The notes beneath the pieces are model-generated. The model saw nothing but the letters and a program-made list of their open reading frames with translations. It was not told where the DNA came from and made no database searches. From Pseudomonas sp. PDM04 (GTDB lineage Bacteria > Pseudomonadota > Gammaproteobacteria > Pseudomonadales > Pseudomonadaceae): a DNA stretch of 64,000 nt. Made by a program: the position numbers and the translations under genes. Below are positions 54,558 through 63,491 of this stretch, piece after piece (the first letter of the stretch is position 1; the number at the start of each line of letters is the position of its first letter). The stretch spans positions 992,001 to 1,056,000 of the forward strand of contig NZ_JACVAI010000002.1 of assembly GCF_014851765.1 (NCBI RefSeq). The letters run 5' to 3'.

Positions 54558-56840
54558 ATGTTCAGCACCTTCGCCTCATTCAAAAGAAAACCGTTGGCCC
54601 GCCTTGCGCTGGCCATCACCCTCGGCACGCTGGGCCTGCCCGGCTGGATCGAGCAGGCCAGTGCCCACGGCGGTCATGCCGAAATGGTGCCGCTGCAATC
54701 GGAACTCGAAGCGTTCGGGGCCTCCGTCAAATGGGATGACTACGCCGACCTGTTCGTGATTGCCAAGGACGGCGTTTACCTCAAGGTCAAACCGGGCAGC
54801 AAGGTGGCGATGCTCAACGGCAAGCGCATGGAGCTGACCGTCCCGGTGGTGTTCAAGGGCAAGACCGCCTACATGTCTCGGGATTTCATCAATCAGGTCT
54901 TCCAGTCCGGCCTGGACAAGACCTTTGTCATCGAGACCCGCCCGAACCCGCTCAACCCGTTGAGCGCGGACGAAATCAACAGCGCGGTGAACATCGTCAA
55001 GCAATCGCCGCACTACCGGCCGGGCTTTCGCTTCACCGAAGTCTCGGTCAAGGAACCGCCGAAGGACCAGGTGTGGAATTTCGTCTACACCGGGCAGAAC
55101 GTCACCCAGCCGCGCCAGGCCAACATCGTGGTGCTCGACGGCAAGCATGTGATCGAGGCCCTGGTCGACCTCGACAGCAAGACCCTGACCGCATGGAAAG
55201 CCGTCGAAGGCGCCCACGGCATGGTCCTGCTGGACGACTTCGCCACCGTGCAATCGGCCATCGAGGCCAGCCCCGATTACGCCCAGGCCCTGGCCAGGCG
55301 CGGCATCAACGATGTGAAGCAGGTGGTGGCCACGCCACTGACCGTCGGCTACTTCGACGGCAAGGACGGCCTGGCGCAGGACAAACGCCTGCTGAAAATC
55401 GTCAGCTACCTGAACACCGGCGATGGCAATTACTGGGCACACCCTATCGAGGGACTGGTGGCGGTGGTCGACCTGGAGCAGAAAAAGCTGATCAAGATCG
55501 AAGACGACGCGGTGATTCCGGTGCCGATGAAGCCGACGCCGTACGACGGGCGCGGGCGCAAGACGGCGTCGGTCAAGCCGTTGGAGATCATCGAGCCGGA
55601 GGGAAAAAACTACACCATCACCGGCAACAGCATTCATTGGCAGAACTGGGATTTCCACGTGCGCCTCGACTCCCGGGTCGGGCCGATCCTGTCCACCGTC
55701 ACTTTTGACGACAAGGGCAGGAAACGCAAAGTCATGTACGAAGGTTCGCTGGGCGGCATGATCGTGCCTTACGGCGATCCCGACGGCGGCTGGTACTTCA
55801 AAGCGTACCTGGACTCGGGCGACTACGGCATGGGCACCCTGACGTCACCGATTGCGCGCGGCAAGGATGCACCGCAGAACGCCGTGCTGCTGGACGCGAC
55901 CATCGCCGACTACACCGGCGCACCGACGTCCATCCCACGAGCCATGGCGGTGTTCGAACGCTACGCCGGTCCGGAATACAAACACCAGGAAATGGGCCAG
56001 CCCAACCTCAGCACCGAGCGCCGCGAACTGGTGGTGCGCTGGATCAGCACCGTCGGCAACTATGACTACATCTTCGACTGGGTCTTCCAGCAGAACGGCA
56101 CCCTGGGCATCGATGCCGGCGCCACGGGGATCGAAGCGGTCAAGGGTGTGAAATCGAAAACCATGCACGAGGCCACGGCCAAGGAAGACACGCGCTACGG
56201 CACCCTGCTGGACCACAACATCGTCGGCACCACGCACCAGCACATCTACAACTTCCGTCTGGACATGGACGTGGACGGTGAAAACAACTCGCTGGTGGAA
56301 GTGAACCCGGTCATCGCCGCGAACGACCGTGGCGGGCCGCGGACCAGCACCATGCAGACCGAAACCCGGGTGGTGAGCAGCGAACAGCAGGCCGCGCAGA
56401 AGTTCGACCCGTCGACCATTCGCCTGCTGAGCAACCCGAGCAAGGAAAACAAGGTCGGCAACCCGGTTTCCTACCAGTTGATCCCGTATGCCGGCGGCAC
56501 CCATCCGGTGGCCAGGGGCGCCAACTTCGGCAAGGACGAATGGCTCTATCACCGCCTGAGTTTCATGGATAAACAACTGTGGGTGACGCGCTACAACCCG
56601 GACGAAAAATACCCGGAAGGCAAATACCCGAACCGCTCCGACAAGGACTCGGGCCTGGGGCAGTTCACCCACGACGACCAGTCCATCGAGAACACCGACG
56701 ACGTGGTCTGGCTGACCACCGGCACCACCCACGTCGCCCGGGCCGAAGAATGGCCGATCATGCCGACCGAGTGGGTGCACGTACTGCTCAAGCCATGGAA
56801 CTTCTTCGACGAGACGCCGACGCTGAACCTTGCGAAATGA
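54558..56840 (+). CDS. tynA: copper-containing primary amine oxidase
   Basis: A 760-residue periplasmic quinoprotein that oxidises phenylethylamine, tyramine and similar amines to aldehydes with release of ammonia and peroxide. A signal peptide (LALAITLGTLGLPGWIEQASA) leads. The topaquinone precursor is Tyr502 in GNYDYIFDW. The catalytic base is in YLDSGDYGMG. Copper ligands are His560 and His562 (HQHIYNF) and His725 (TTHVARAEEW). Length fits E. coli TynA. I start at the ATG at 54558 (MFSTFASFKRK). Convergent with feaR, its likely activator. Confidence 0.96.
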   Translation: MFSTFASFKRKPLARLALAITLGTLGLPGWIEQASAHGGHAEMVPLQSELEAFGASVKWDDYADLFVIAKDGVYLKVKPGSKVAMLNGKRMELTVPVVFKGKTAYMSRDFINQVFQSGLDKTFVIETRPNPLNPLSADEINSAVNIVKQSPHYRPGFRFTEVSVKEPPKDQVWNFVYTGQNVTQPRQANIVVLDGKHVIEALVDLDSKTLTAWKAVEGAHGMVLLDDFATVQSAIEASPDYAQALARRGINDVKQVVATPLTVGYFDGKDGLAQDKRLLKIVSYLNTGDGNYWAHPIEGLVAVVDLEQKKLIKIEDDAVIPVPMKPTPYDGRGRKTASVKPLEIIEPEGKNYTITGNSIHWQNWDFHVRLDSRVGPILSTVTFDDKGRKRKVMYEGSLGGMIVPYGDPDGGWYFKAYLDSGDYGMGTLTSPIARGKDAPQNAVLLDATIADYTGAPTSIPRAMAVFERYAGPEYKHQEMGQPNLSTERRELVVRWISTVGNYDYIFDWVFQQNGTLGIDAGATGIEAVKGVKSKTMHEATAKEDTRYGTLLDHNIVGTTHQHIYNFRLDMDVDGENNSLVEVNPVIAANDRGGPRTSTMQTETRVVSSEQQAAQKFDPSTIRLLSNPSKENKVGNPVSYQLIPYAGGTHPVARGANFGKDEWLYHRLSFMDKQLWVTRYNPDEKYPEGKYPNRSDKDSGLGQFTHDDQSIENTDDVVWLTTGTTHVARAEEWPIMPTEWVHVLLKPWNFFDETPTLNLAK

Positions 56841-56845
56841 GCGCA

Positions 56846-56875
56846 CGGTGGGAGCGAACTTGTTCGCTCCCACCG
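56846..56875. terminator. bidirectional hairpin between tynA and feaR
   Basis: CGGTGGGAGCGAA and TTCGCTCCCACCG form a perfect 13-base stem around CTTG. It contains the outer REP core and probably ends both convergent transcripts. Confidence 0.85.
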
Positions 56876-56887
56876 GTTACTCAGGCG

Positions 56888-57802
56888 TCACGCATGCTTC
56901 TTGCGGTACTCGCCCGGTGAAATGCCGAAGCGGGATTTGAACGCAGTCGAGAAATAGCTCGAATCGGAAAACCCCCACGAATACCCCAGCACCGACAACT
57001 TCTGTTCGGTGCGGGTCTGGCGCAAGGATTCGGCGCACAGGTCCAGTCGCCGGTTCTTGATGTAGCGCGCCACCACCAGGCCCTTGCGGGCAAACATCCG
57101 GTACAGGCCTCGCGTCGACATGCCAATCTCGCGGGCCAGCCATTCGGGGCACAGGGCTTCGGAGCGGATGTGCTCGTCAATGAAGCCCAGGGTCTTGCGG
57201 AACGTGCGCTCGTGCACATCCAGGCACTCGTCGCTGTGGCTGATGGCCGGACGCAGCAGACTGACGATGGCCTCCAGCGTCGCTTCGCTTTCGGCCTGGC
57301 TGAGGCTTTGCTGATGTGTCGCGTCGAGGATCAAGCGGTGCGACAGCAGCGCAATCGGCGAGGTCGCGGCAATCCGGTGGCCGCACTTGACCTGATTGAA
57401 ACGCAGGGTCTGCTCGACCAGTTGCGAGGGCAGAATCAGCGACAACTGCCGCGAGTTCTCGCTGTACGTAAAGTCACTGGGGCGCGAGGCGTCGATCAGG
57501 GTGATGTCGCCGGCCGACAGCATCGCCCGGCTGTCGCCCTGGGCCATGCTCGCCGTACCGTCGAGCTGGAACACCGCGAAATACTTGCCGCCCTCGCCCG
57601 CCGCGACTTCCTGGGGCGTGCGATACAGCCGAGCCTGGCAGGCATCGACAAAACTGAGCTTCAGCGCGCCGTCCTGGTGCTCGCGGATCTGACCGGCAAA
57701 CTCCTCGCCCAGGGGTTGGGCGCTGAAGGCGCCGCAAATCCGGTTGATCTGGTGAATCCACTGATCGAAACCATCACGGCGCTGTGCAATTGAAGAAATC
57801 AT
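56888..57802 (-). CDS. feaR: AraC-family activator FeaR
   Basis: A 304-residue activator that in E. coli turns on tynA and feaB (phenylacetaldehyde dehydrogenase) in response to aromatic amines or aldehydes. The N-terminal AraC-binding-like domain has RLYRTPQEVAAGEGGKYFAV and GDITLIDASRPSDFTY. The HTH pair is at the end (WLAREIGMSTRGLYRMFARKG and YSWGFSDSSYFSTAFKSRFG as separate motifs). The ATG at 57802 has GAGG six bases upstream. Its position beside tynA and the paa genes agrees with the role. Confidence 0.9.
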   Translation of the reverse strand: MISSIAQRRDGFDQWIHQINRICGAFSAQPLGEEFAGQIREHQDGALKLSFVDACQARLYRTPQEVAAGEGGKYFAVFQLDGTASMAQGDSRAMLSAGDITLIDASRPSDFTYSENSRQLSLILPSQLVEQTLRFNQVKCGHRIAATSPIALLSHRLILDATHQQSLSQAESEATLEAIVSLLRPAISHSDECLDVHERTFRKTLGFIDEHIRSEALCPEWLAREIGMSTRGLYRMFARKGLVVARYIKNRRLDLCAESLRQTRTEQKLSVLGYSWGFSDSSYFSTAFKSRFGISPGEYRKKHA

Positions 57803-57887
57803 GTCGGGCCTCACGCAGGCTTGTTTTTATTATCTACGCCAATCCACGGGTTCTCCTGAACGGTGCCACTCCCAGAAAGCGAACGGG

Positions 57888-58811
57888 TTACTTGAGCCCG
57901 CCAAAACGTCGATAGAAGCTTTCGCCCACATCCGGCAACGGACCGTCGGCGGTTTCCAGGGCACTGTTCAACCATTCCTCGGCCTTGGCGTAGATCAGCC
58001 GATAGATATTGCGACACAACTGCCGGGCTGCCCGACCTTCCCAATCGCCGGGCAACAACTCGTCCGGTAACTGCGGGTCGCGCAACAGCAATTTACGGTA
58101 TTCGTGAATAAGCAGGACACGTGCCAGGAAGCAGTCGGACGGCTGCAGGTTCTCCTGCTCGCGAAGCGCTTGCCAGAGCGGTCGGAACAACTGGATGAAC
58201 TCGCTGTAATGGGCGGCCAGTTCCTCGATGTTCCAGCTCTCGCGCACCTGCAGGCGCAGGGCCTTGGAGGCCAGCACGTCCTGGGCGGTGGTTTCGAAAA
58301 CGATGGTGTCTTCCTGGGCACCGAGGTCGAGCAGGGTCGCGTTGAGGTCCGAGCGATCGCTGCGCGGGCAGGCCAGCACCGCCGGCGAGATCGCACCAAA
58401 ACCTTGCCATTCCAGTTCTTCACGCACCTGTTTGCGCTTGTCCTGGGTCAGCTGCGTCAGCATCACCAGGCACCAGGAGCCGTCCCATGCCGGAACGGTG
58501 GAGCTGTAGACCCGCTTGAACGCCTTGTCGAAACGTCGACGGCCGGTGCCGGTCAGGCTGTAGTAGCTGCGCCGCCCGACTTTCTCGGCCGTCAGCCAGC
58601 CTTCCTTGGTCAGGCGAAAAATCGAGGTGCGGATCAGTCGCTCATTGATGCCGATGGGTTCGAGCAGTTGAATCAGGCTGCCTAGCCACACAGTACCGCC
58701 GTGGGGCTCGATGGCATCCCCGTACAGCGTGATGATCAGGGAGCTGGCGCGGATCGGCGTCTGCTCCTGGAAACGGGTAATCAGTTGGTTCAAGGGTGTC
58801 AGGGACGACAT
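57888..58811 (-). CDS. paaX: phenylacetic acid degradation repressor PaaX
   Basis: A 307-residue repressor that releases its operators when it binds phenylacetyl-CoA. The N-terminal winged-helix DNA-binding domain includes RASSLIITLYGDAIEPHGG and INERLIRTSIFRLTKEGWL. A middle domain (WDGSWCLVMLTQLTQDKRK) and the C-terminal PaaX domain (LFRPLWQALREQENLQPSDC) follow. The ATG at 58811 begins MSSLTPLNQL; the frame to 58880 enters a REPIN. The gene follows paaY at some distance, with a REPIN between. Confidence 0.94.
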   Translation of the reverse strand: MSSLTPLNQLITRFQEQTPIRASSLIITLYGDAIEPHGGTVWLGSLIQLLEPIGINERLIRTSIFRLTKEGWLTAEKVGRRSYYSLTGTGRRRFDKAFKRVYSSTVPAWDGSWCLVMLTQLTQDKRKQVREELEWQGFGAISPAVLACPRSDRSDLNATLLDLGAQEDTIVFETTAQDVLASKALRLQVRESWNIEELAAHYSEFIQLFRPLWQALREQENLQPSDCFLARVLLIHEYRKLLLRDPQLPDELLPGDWEGRAARQLCRNIYRLIYAKAEEWLNSALETADGPLPDVGESFYRRFGGLK

Positions 58812-58858
58812 GGGCGTACCGAGCGGAAAAAGAAAAGGAATATACCGAAAGCACGATC

Positions 58859-58954
58859 CCCTGTGGGAGCGAGCCTGCACGGGAAAGCGGTGTATCCGTC
58901 AGCCTCGATGTTCAATCGCAGACCGCTTCGCGAGCAGGCTCGCTCTCACAGGAG
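58859..58954. repeat. REPIN
   Basis: CCTGTGGGAGCGAGCCTGCA at 58859 and the inverse TTCGCGAGCAGGCTCGCTCT ending at 58954. It separates paaY from paaX, which are on the same strand. Confidence 0.88.
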
Positions 58955-58966
58955 CTAAGGTGTTCA

Positions 58967-59560
58967 TCAAGCACTGCCCTTGGGCCGCAAACCGCTGTCG
59001 CTGATGCGCGGGCGATCCGCTTCCGGCTCGGTCAACGGCTCGCAGGCTTGCATCTGCTCCAGGCAACGCCTGGCCAGCTGCTGATACTCGCGGGTGCCGG
59101 CCTGTTTCCAGGCCACTTCCTGGTCGCTGAGGGTGCGCTTGACACTGGCCGGCGCGCCCATGATCAACGACTGCTCGGGGCCCTCGAACCCGGCCTTGAC
59201 GAAAGCGGCCGCCGAGACGAAGGAACGCGCACCGATGCACGCGTTGTCCATCACCACCGCATTCATCCCCACCAGTGCGTCGGCCCCGATCCGGCAACCA
59301 TGCAGCACCGCACCATGGCCGATGTGGCCATTGCGTTCGACCACGGTGTCGCTGTCCGGGAAACCGTGCATCACGCAGGTGTCCTGCACGTTGGCGCCCT
59401 CCTCCAGGACGATCCGGCCGAAATCCCCGCGCAGGCTCGCCAACGGCCCGACGTAGCAATGCGGACCGACGATCACATCACCGATCAGGACGGCCGAGGG
59501 GTGCACATAGGCGGTCGGATCAACCACCGGGGTCAAGCCATCGAGGCTGTAGCAGGTCAT
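58967..59560 (-). CDS. paaY: phenylacetic acid degradation protein PaaY (hexapeptide-repeat)
   Basis: A 197-residue left-handed beta-helix protein of the gamma-carbonic-anhydrase-like group. Hexapeptide repeats run from [20 protein letters not shown] to [15 protein letters not shown]. Metal-site histidines are in TCVMHGF and [11 protein letters not shown]. PaaY acts as a thioesterase that rescues the pathway from dead-end CoA adducts in E. coli. AAGGA eight bases upstream of the ATG at 59560 decides the start. It is divergent from paaF. Confidence 0.93.
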   Translation of the reverse strand: MTCYSLDGLTPVVDPTAYVHPSAVLIGDVIVGPHCYVGPLASLRGDFGRIVLEEGANVQDTCVMHGFPDSDTVVERNGHIGHGAVLHGCRIGADALVGMNAVVMDNACIGARSFVSAAAFVKAGFEGPEQSLIMGAPASVKRTLSDQEVAWKQAGTREYQQLARRCLEQMQACEPLTEPEADRPRISDSGLRPKGSA

Positions 59561-59923
59561 GGGCGTGTTCCTTTCAGGGCATTTCACAAAGCGATGCCGA
59601 TACAGGCTTATTTTGTATCACATCGCTTTTGATAGGACAAAGCCAAAAAATCGTATCACTTGTGAATCCCGCGCTCGCGCCGACGAAACCACCCCCTAAA
59701 AACAGGCTTAAACCCCAATAAACAAGCCAATCTACGGTTACAACGAACCCCATAAGCGTATCCATGAAAATCAGAATTTCGACCAATAAGACACATTAAA
59801 TGAACTTTTTATTTGCATTTACGTATCACGTTGTAGGTATACTCGGGCAAAACCGGCCCCTATCGAGCCGATCCAACAATGAGCCGGCACTGCAGCCGAG
59901 CGTGCACCGTGAGGGCATCCGCC
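59561..59923. promoter_or_regulatory. paaY-paaF divergent control region with PaaX-like sites
   Basis: This AT-rich region holds three GTATCAC motifs: TTTTGTATCACATCG (59611), AAAATCGTATCACTTG (59647) and TTTACGTATCACGTTG (59818). On the other strand they read GTGATACx, close to the E. coli PaaX consensus TRTGATTCG. A -10 box TATACT (59838) with a weak -35 TTGCAT (59813, spacing 19) would place the third site between the boxes of the paaF promoter, a standard repressor position. Confidence 0.55.
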
Positions 59924-60697
59924 ATGCCTCTAACCCTTGCCGTCGATTTCATCGAGCCGGGCGTTCGCCTGATCACCCTGCAACGTCCACAAGCGTTGAA
60001 CGCACTGAACACCGAGTTGCTCGGCGAGCTGGCCGACGAACTGAACGCCGCCCAGGCTGACGCCGACACCCGCGTCGTGGTCCTGACCGGCAGCCGCAAG
60101 GCCTTCGCCGCCGGCGCCGACATCAAGGAAATGGCCGAGCGCAATCTGGTGGGCATCCTCGACGACCCGCGCCAGGCCTCCTGGCACACCATCACCCGCT
60201 TCAACAAACCGCTGATCGCCGCCGTCAACGGCTTCGCCCTCGGCGGTGGCTGCGAACTGGCGATGCACGCCGACATCATCATTGCCGGCGAAGACGCCCG
60301 TTTCGGTCAGCCGGAAATCAACCTGGGGATCATGCCCGGCGCCGGTGGCACCCAACGCCTGTTGCGCGCGGTCGGCAAATCCATGGCCATGCAGATGGTC
60401 CTGACCGGCGAACCGATCGACGCCCGCCACGCCCAGCGTGCCGGGCTGGTCAGCGAAGTGACGCAACCGGAACTCACCGTCGAGCGCGCCCTGCAGATCG
60501 CCCGCAGCATCGCCCGCAAAGCACCGCTGGCGGTGCGCCTGGCCAAGGAAGCGCTGCTCAAGGCGATGGACACCGACCTGGCCAGCGGCCTGCGCTTCGA
60601 GCGCCACGCCTTCACCGTGCTGGCCGGCACCCGCGACCGCGACGAAGGCATCGCGGCGTTCCAGGAAAAACGCACGCCGACCTTTACCGGCCAGTGA
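59924..60697 (+). CDS. paaF: 2,3-dehydroadipyl-CoA hydratase PaaF
   Basis: A 257-residue crotonase-fold enzyme that hydrates 2,3-dehydroadipyl-CoA to 3-hydroxyadipyl-CoA. The CoA-binding segment is RKAFAAGADIKEM, with the oxyanion hole at FALGGGCELAM. The two catalytic glutamates are in GGGCELA and QPEINLGIMPGAGGT. The start is the ATG at 59924 (MPLTLAVDF) with GAGGG eight bases upstream; the frame to 59879 is not needed. First gene of the plus-strand paa cluster; E. coli PaaF is 255 residues. Confidence 0.93.
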   Translation: MPLTLAVDFIEPGVRLITLQRPQALNALNTELLGELADELNAAQADADTRVVVLTGSRKAFAAGADIKEMAERNLVGILDDPRQASWHTITRFNKPLIAAVNGFALGGGCELAMHADIIIAGEDARFGQPEINLGIMPGAGGTQRLLRAVGKSMAMQMVLTGEPIDARHAQRAGLVSEVTQPELTVERALQIARSIARKAPLAVRLAKEALLKAMDTDLASGLRFERHAFTVLAGTRDRDEGIAAFQEKRTPTFTGQ

Positions 60698-60736
60698 CCA
60701 CCGAATTCGAACGACCTCTCAGAGAGCGCCAAGACC

Positions 60737-61528
60737 ATGACCTTCGAACACATCCTGTTTTCCATCGAGGCCGGCGTTGCCCTGCTCAGCCTCAATCGCC
60801 CGGACCAGCTCAACAGCTTCAACACACCGATGCATGGCGAAGTGAAAGAAGCGCTGAAACAGGTGCGGCAGAACCCGGAGGTGCGCGTGCTGTTGCTGAC
60901 CGGTGAAGGTCGCGGTTTCTGCGCCGGGCAGGACCTCAGCGATCGCAACGTCGCACCCGGCAGCGCCGTGCCGGACCTGGGCGAGTCCATCGAGAAGTTC
61001 TACAACCCGCTGATCCGTCAACTGCGCGACCTGCCGCTGCCGGTGATCTGTGCGGTCAACGGCGTGGCGGCCGGTGCGGGCGCCAACATCCCCCTGGCCT
61101 GCGACCTGGTTCTGGCGGCACGCTCGGCAAGCTTCATCCAGGCCTTTTGCAAGATCGGCCTGATCCCCGATTCCGGTGGCACCTGGACCTTGCCGCGCCT
61201 GGTGGGCATGGCTCGGGCCAAGGCCCTGGCCCTGCTCGGCAACCGCCTGACGGCCGAGCAGGCCGAGCAATGGGGTTTGATCTACCGCGTCGTCGACGAC
61301 GCCGCACTGCGCGAGGAAGCCCTGACCCTCGCCCGCCACCTGGCCACCCAGCCGACCTACGGCCTGGCATTGATCAAACGCAGCCTCAACGCCAGCCTGA
61401 GCAACAGCTTCGACGAACAGCTTGAACTGGAGCGGGACCTGCAACGTCTGGCCGGGCGCAGCGAGGATTACCGTGAAGGCGTCAGCGCCTTCATGGAAAA
61501 GCGCAGCCCACAGTTCAAGGGGCGCTGA
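60737..61528 (+). CDS. paaG: 1,2-epoxyphenylacetyl-CoA isomerase PaaG
   Basis: A 263-residue crotonase-fold isomerase that turns ring-1,2-epoxyphenylacetyl-CoA into the oxepin-CoA. GRGFCAGQDLSDRN is the CoA-binding and oxyanion region, GVAAGAGANIPLACDL the second glycine-rich loop, and the catalytic Asp is in IGLIPDSGGTW. There is no glutamate at the hydratase position, which fits isomerase rather than hydratase activity. It lies 39 bases after paaF. Confidence 0.94.
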   Translation: MTFEHILFSIEAGVALLSLNRPDQLNSFNTPMHGEVKEALKQVRQNPEVRVLLLTGEGRGFCAGQDLSDRNVAPGSAVPDLGESIEKFYNPLIRQLRDLPLPVICAVNGVAAGAGANIPLACDLVLAARSASFIQAFCKIGLIPDSGGTWTLPRLVGMARAKALALLGNRLTAEQAEQWGLIYRVVDDAALREEALTLARHLATQPTYGLALIKRSLNASLSNSFDEQLELERDLQRLAGRSEDYREGVSAFMEKRSPQFKGR

Positions 61529-61531
61529 GTC

Positions 61532-63055
61532 ATGACGGCTCTGGATAACCACGCACGCATCGCGGTGATCGGCGCCGGGGCCATGGGCGCCGGCATTGCC
61601 CAGGTCGCGGCACAGGCCGGCCATGCCGTGCTGTTACTGGACAATCGCCCGGGTGCCGCCGCACAGGCCATCGAAGGCATTGACCGCCAATTGGGCAAAC
61701 GCGTCGAAAACGGCAAGCTGTCCGCCGAATCGCGCAGCGCGACCGTCGCTCGCCTGCAAGCCGTGCAAGACATCGAAGCCTTGGCCGATTGCGCACTGAT
61801 CATCGAAGCCATCGTCGAGAACCTTGAAGTCAAGCGCGCCCTGTTCCGCCAACTGGAAGAGATCTGCGGCGAACACTGCATCCTGGCCAGCAACACTTCC
61901 TCGTTGTCGATCACCAGCATCGCCGCGCAACTGCGCCACCCGCAACGCCTGCTCGGCCTGCACTTCTTCAACCCGGCGCCGGTCATGGCCCTGGTGGAAA
62001 TCGTTTCCGGCCTGGCCAGCGATCCAGCCCTGGCGGCCTGCCTGTACGACACGGCCCGAGCCTGGGGCAAACAACCGGTGCACACCCGTTCGACGCCGGG
62101 GTTCATCGTCAACCGCGTGGCCCGGCCGTTCTACGCCGAAAGCCTGCGCCTGGTGCAGGAAGGCGCGGCCGACTGCCCGACACTCGACGCCCTGATGCGC
62201 GAGGCCGGCGGTTTTGCCATGGGCGCGTTCGAACTGACCGACCTGATCGGTCACGACGTCAACTATGCCGTGACCTGTTCGGTGTTCGACGCCTACTACG
62301 GCGACACGCGTTTCCTGCCTTCGCTGATCCAGAAAGAGCTGGTGGACGCCGGACGCTTGGGGCGCAAAAGCGGCCATGGCTTCTACCGCTACGCCGAAGG
62401 GGCGCAGCGCCCACAACCGGCCTCCGTCAGCAGTGATCGCAGCGTGAGCACCTGTGTGCTCGAAGGTGACCTGGGCATCGCCAACGGCTTGATCCCGCGC
62501 CTAGTGGAGCACGGCGTCGAGGTTATCCGGCGCGATGGCCAGGGCCTGTTGCGCACGGGCGATGCGGTGCTGGCCCTGAGCGACGGGCGCATGGCGTGCC
62601 AGCGGGCCAGGGAAGACGGCCTGCGCAATCTGATACTGCTGGACCTGGCCGGTGATTACACCAAGGCCAGACGACTGGCGATCAGTTGCGTCGCCGACAT
62701 CGAACCTGCCGCTCTCGAACAGGGCATCGCGCTCTTGCAACAGGCCGGCTTCACCGTCAGCCGACTCAGTGACAGCCCGGCGCTGGCGGTGTTGCGCACC
62801 GTGGCCATGCTCGCCAACGAAGGCGCCGACGCGCTGCTGCATGGCGTGGCCTCTGCCGCCGACATCGATCTGGCGATGCGCGCCGGGGTCAACTACCCGC
62901 AAGGCCCACTGGCCTGGGCGGACAGCATCGGCCTGGCGCACATCCTCAAGGTCCTGGAAAACCTGCAAGCCAGTTATGGCGAAGAACGCTATCGACCGTC
63001 GTTGCTGTTACGCCGCCGCGTCGCCGAAGGGAGGACATTGCATGACCAACCATGA
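61532..63055 (+). CDS. paaH: 3-hydroxyadipyl-CoA dehydrogenase PaaH
   Basis: A 507-residue NAD-dependent dehydrogenase that oxidises 3-hydroxyadipyl-CoA to 3-oxoadipyl-CoA. The NAD-binding motif is VIGAGAMGAGIAQVAAQAGH near residue 12. LHFFNPAPVMALVEIV holds the catalytic His, and STPGFIVNRVARPFYAES begins the helical dimer domain. A second C-terminal 3HCDH domain follows from about residue 385. It starts three bases after paaG and overlaps paaI by 14 bases. Confidence 0.94.
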   Translation: MTALDNHARIAVIGAGAMGAGIAQVAAQAGHAVLLLDNRPGAAAQAIEGIDRQLGKRVENGKLSAESRSATVARLQAVQDIEALADCALIIEAIVENLEVKRALFRQLEEICGEHCILASNTSSLSITSIAAQLRHPQRLLGLHFFNPAPVMALVEIVSGLASDPALAACLYDTARAWGKQPVHTRSTPGFIVNRVARPFYAESLRLVQEGAADCPTLDALMREAGGFAMGAFELTDLIGHDVNYAVTCSVFDAYYGDTRFLPSLIQKELVDAGRLGRKSGHGFYRYAEGAQRPQPASVSSDRSVSTCVLEGDLGIANGLIPRLVEHGVEVIRRDGQGLLRTGDAVLALSDGRMACQRAREDGLRNLILLDLAGDYTKARRLAISCVADIEPAALEQGIALLQQAGFTVSRLSDSPALAVLRTVAMLANEGADALLHGVASAADIDLAMRAGVNYPQGPLAWADSIGLAHILKVLENLQASYGEERYRPSLLLRRRVAEGRTLHDQP

Positions 63056-63491
63056 AGCCATGAACCTGGCCAGTGCTTGCGCGCAGGCGCTGTTCAAACG
63101 CGACACCGCCAGCCAGGCAATGGGCATGCGCCTGCTGTCTGCGGCGCCGGGCTGCGCCCGGGTGGGCATGAGTGTGCGCGCCGACATGCTCCAGGGCCAC
63201 GGCACCTGCCACGGCGGCTACCTGTTCGCCCTCGCCGACTCGGCGTTTGCCTTCGCCTGCAACAGCTACAACGAGGCCACGGTGGCCATCGGTTGCAGCA
63301 TCGATTACATCGCCCCGGCGCACCTGGGCGACACCCTCAATGCCGATTGTGTGGAGCAGAGCCGTTCCGGACGCACCGGCAACTACGACGTACGCATTGA
63401 AAACCAACTGGGCCAGCTGATCGCGCTGTTCCACGGCAAATCCTACAAAGTGCGCGGCACTGTGCTGACGCAGGAGACTCCCAATGAATGA
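63042..63491 (+). CDS. paaI: hydroxyphenylacetyl-CoA thioesterase PaaI
   Basis: A 149-residue hot-dog-fold thioesterase that releases CoA from stalled phenylacetyl-CoA derivatives. The signature is GHGTCHGGYLFALADSAFAF, with the catalytic Asp in LADSA, and VAIGCSIDYIAPAHLGDTL follows. GGAGG seven bases before the ATG at 63042 sets the start, which lies inside the end of paaH. Its end overlaps the start of paaJ by eight bases, so the three genes are translationally linked. Confidence 0.94.
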   Translation: MTNHEAMNLASACAQALFKRDTASQAMGMRLLSAAPGCARVGMSVRADMLQGHGTCHGGYLFALADSAFAFACNSYNEATVAIGCSIDYIAPAHLGDTLNADCVEQSRSGRTGNYDVRIENQLGQLIALFHGKSYKVRGTVLTQETPNE

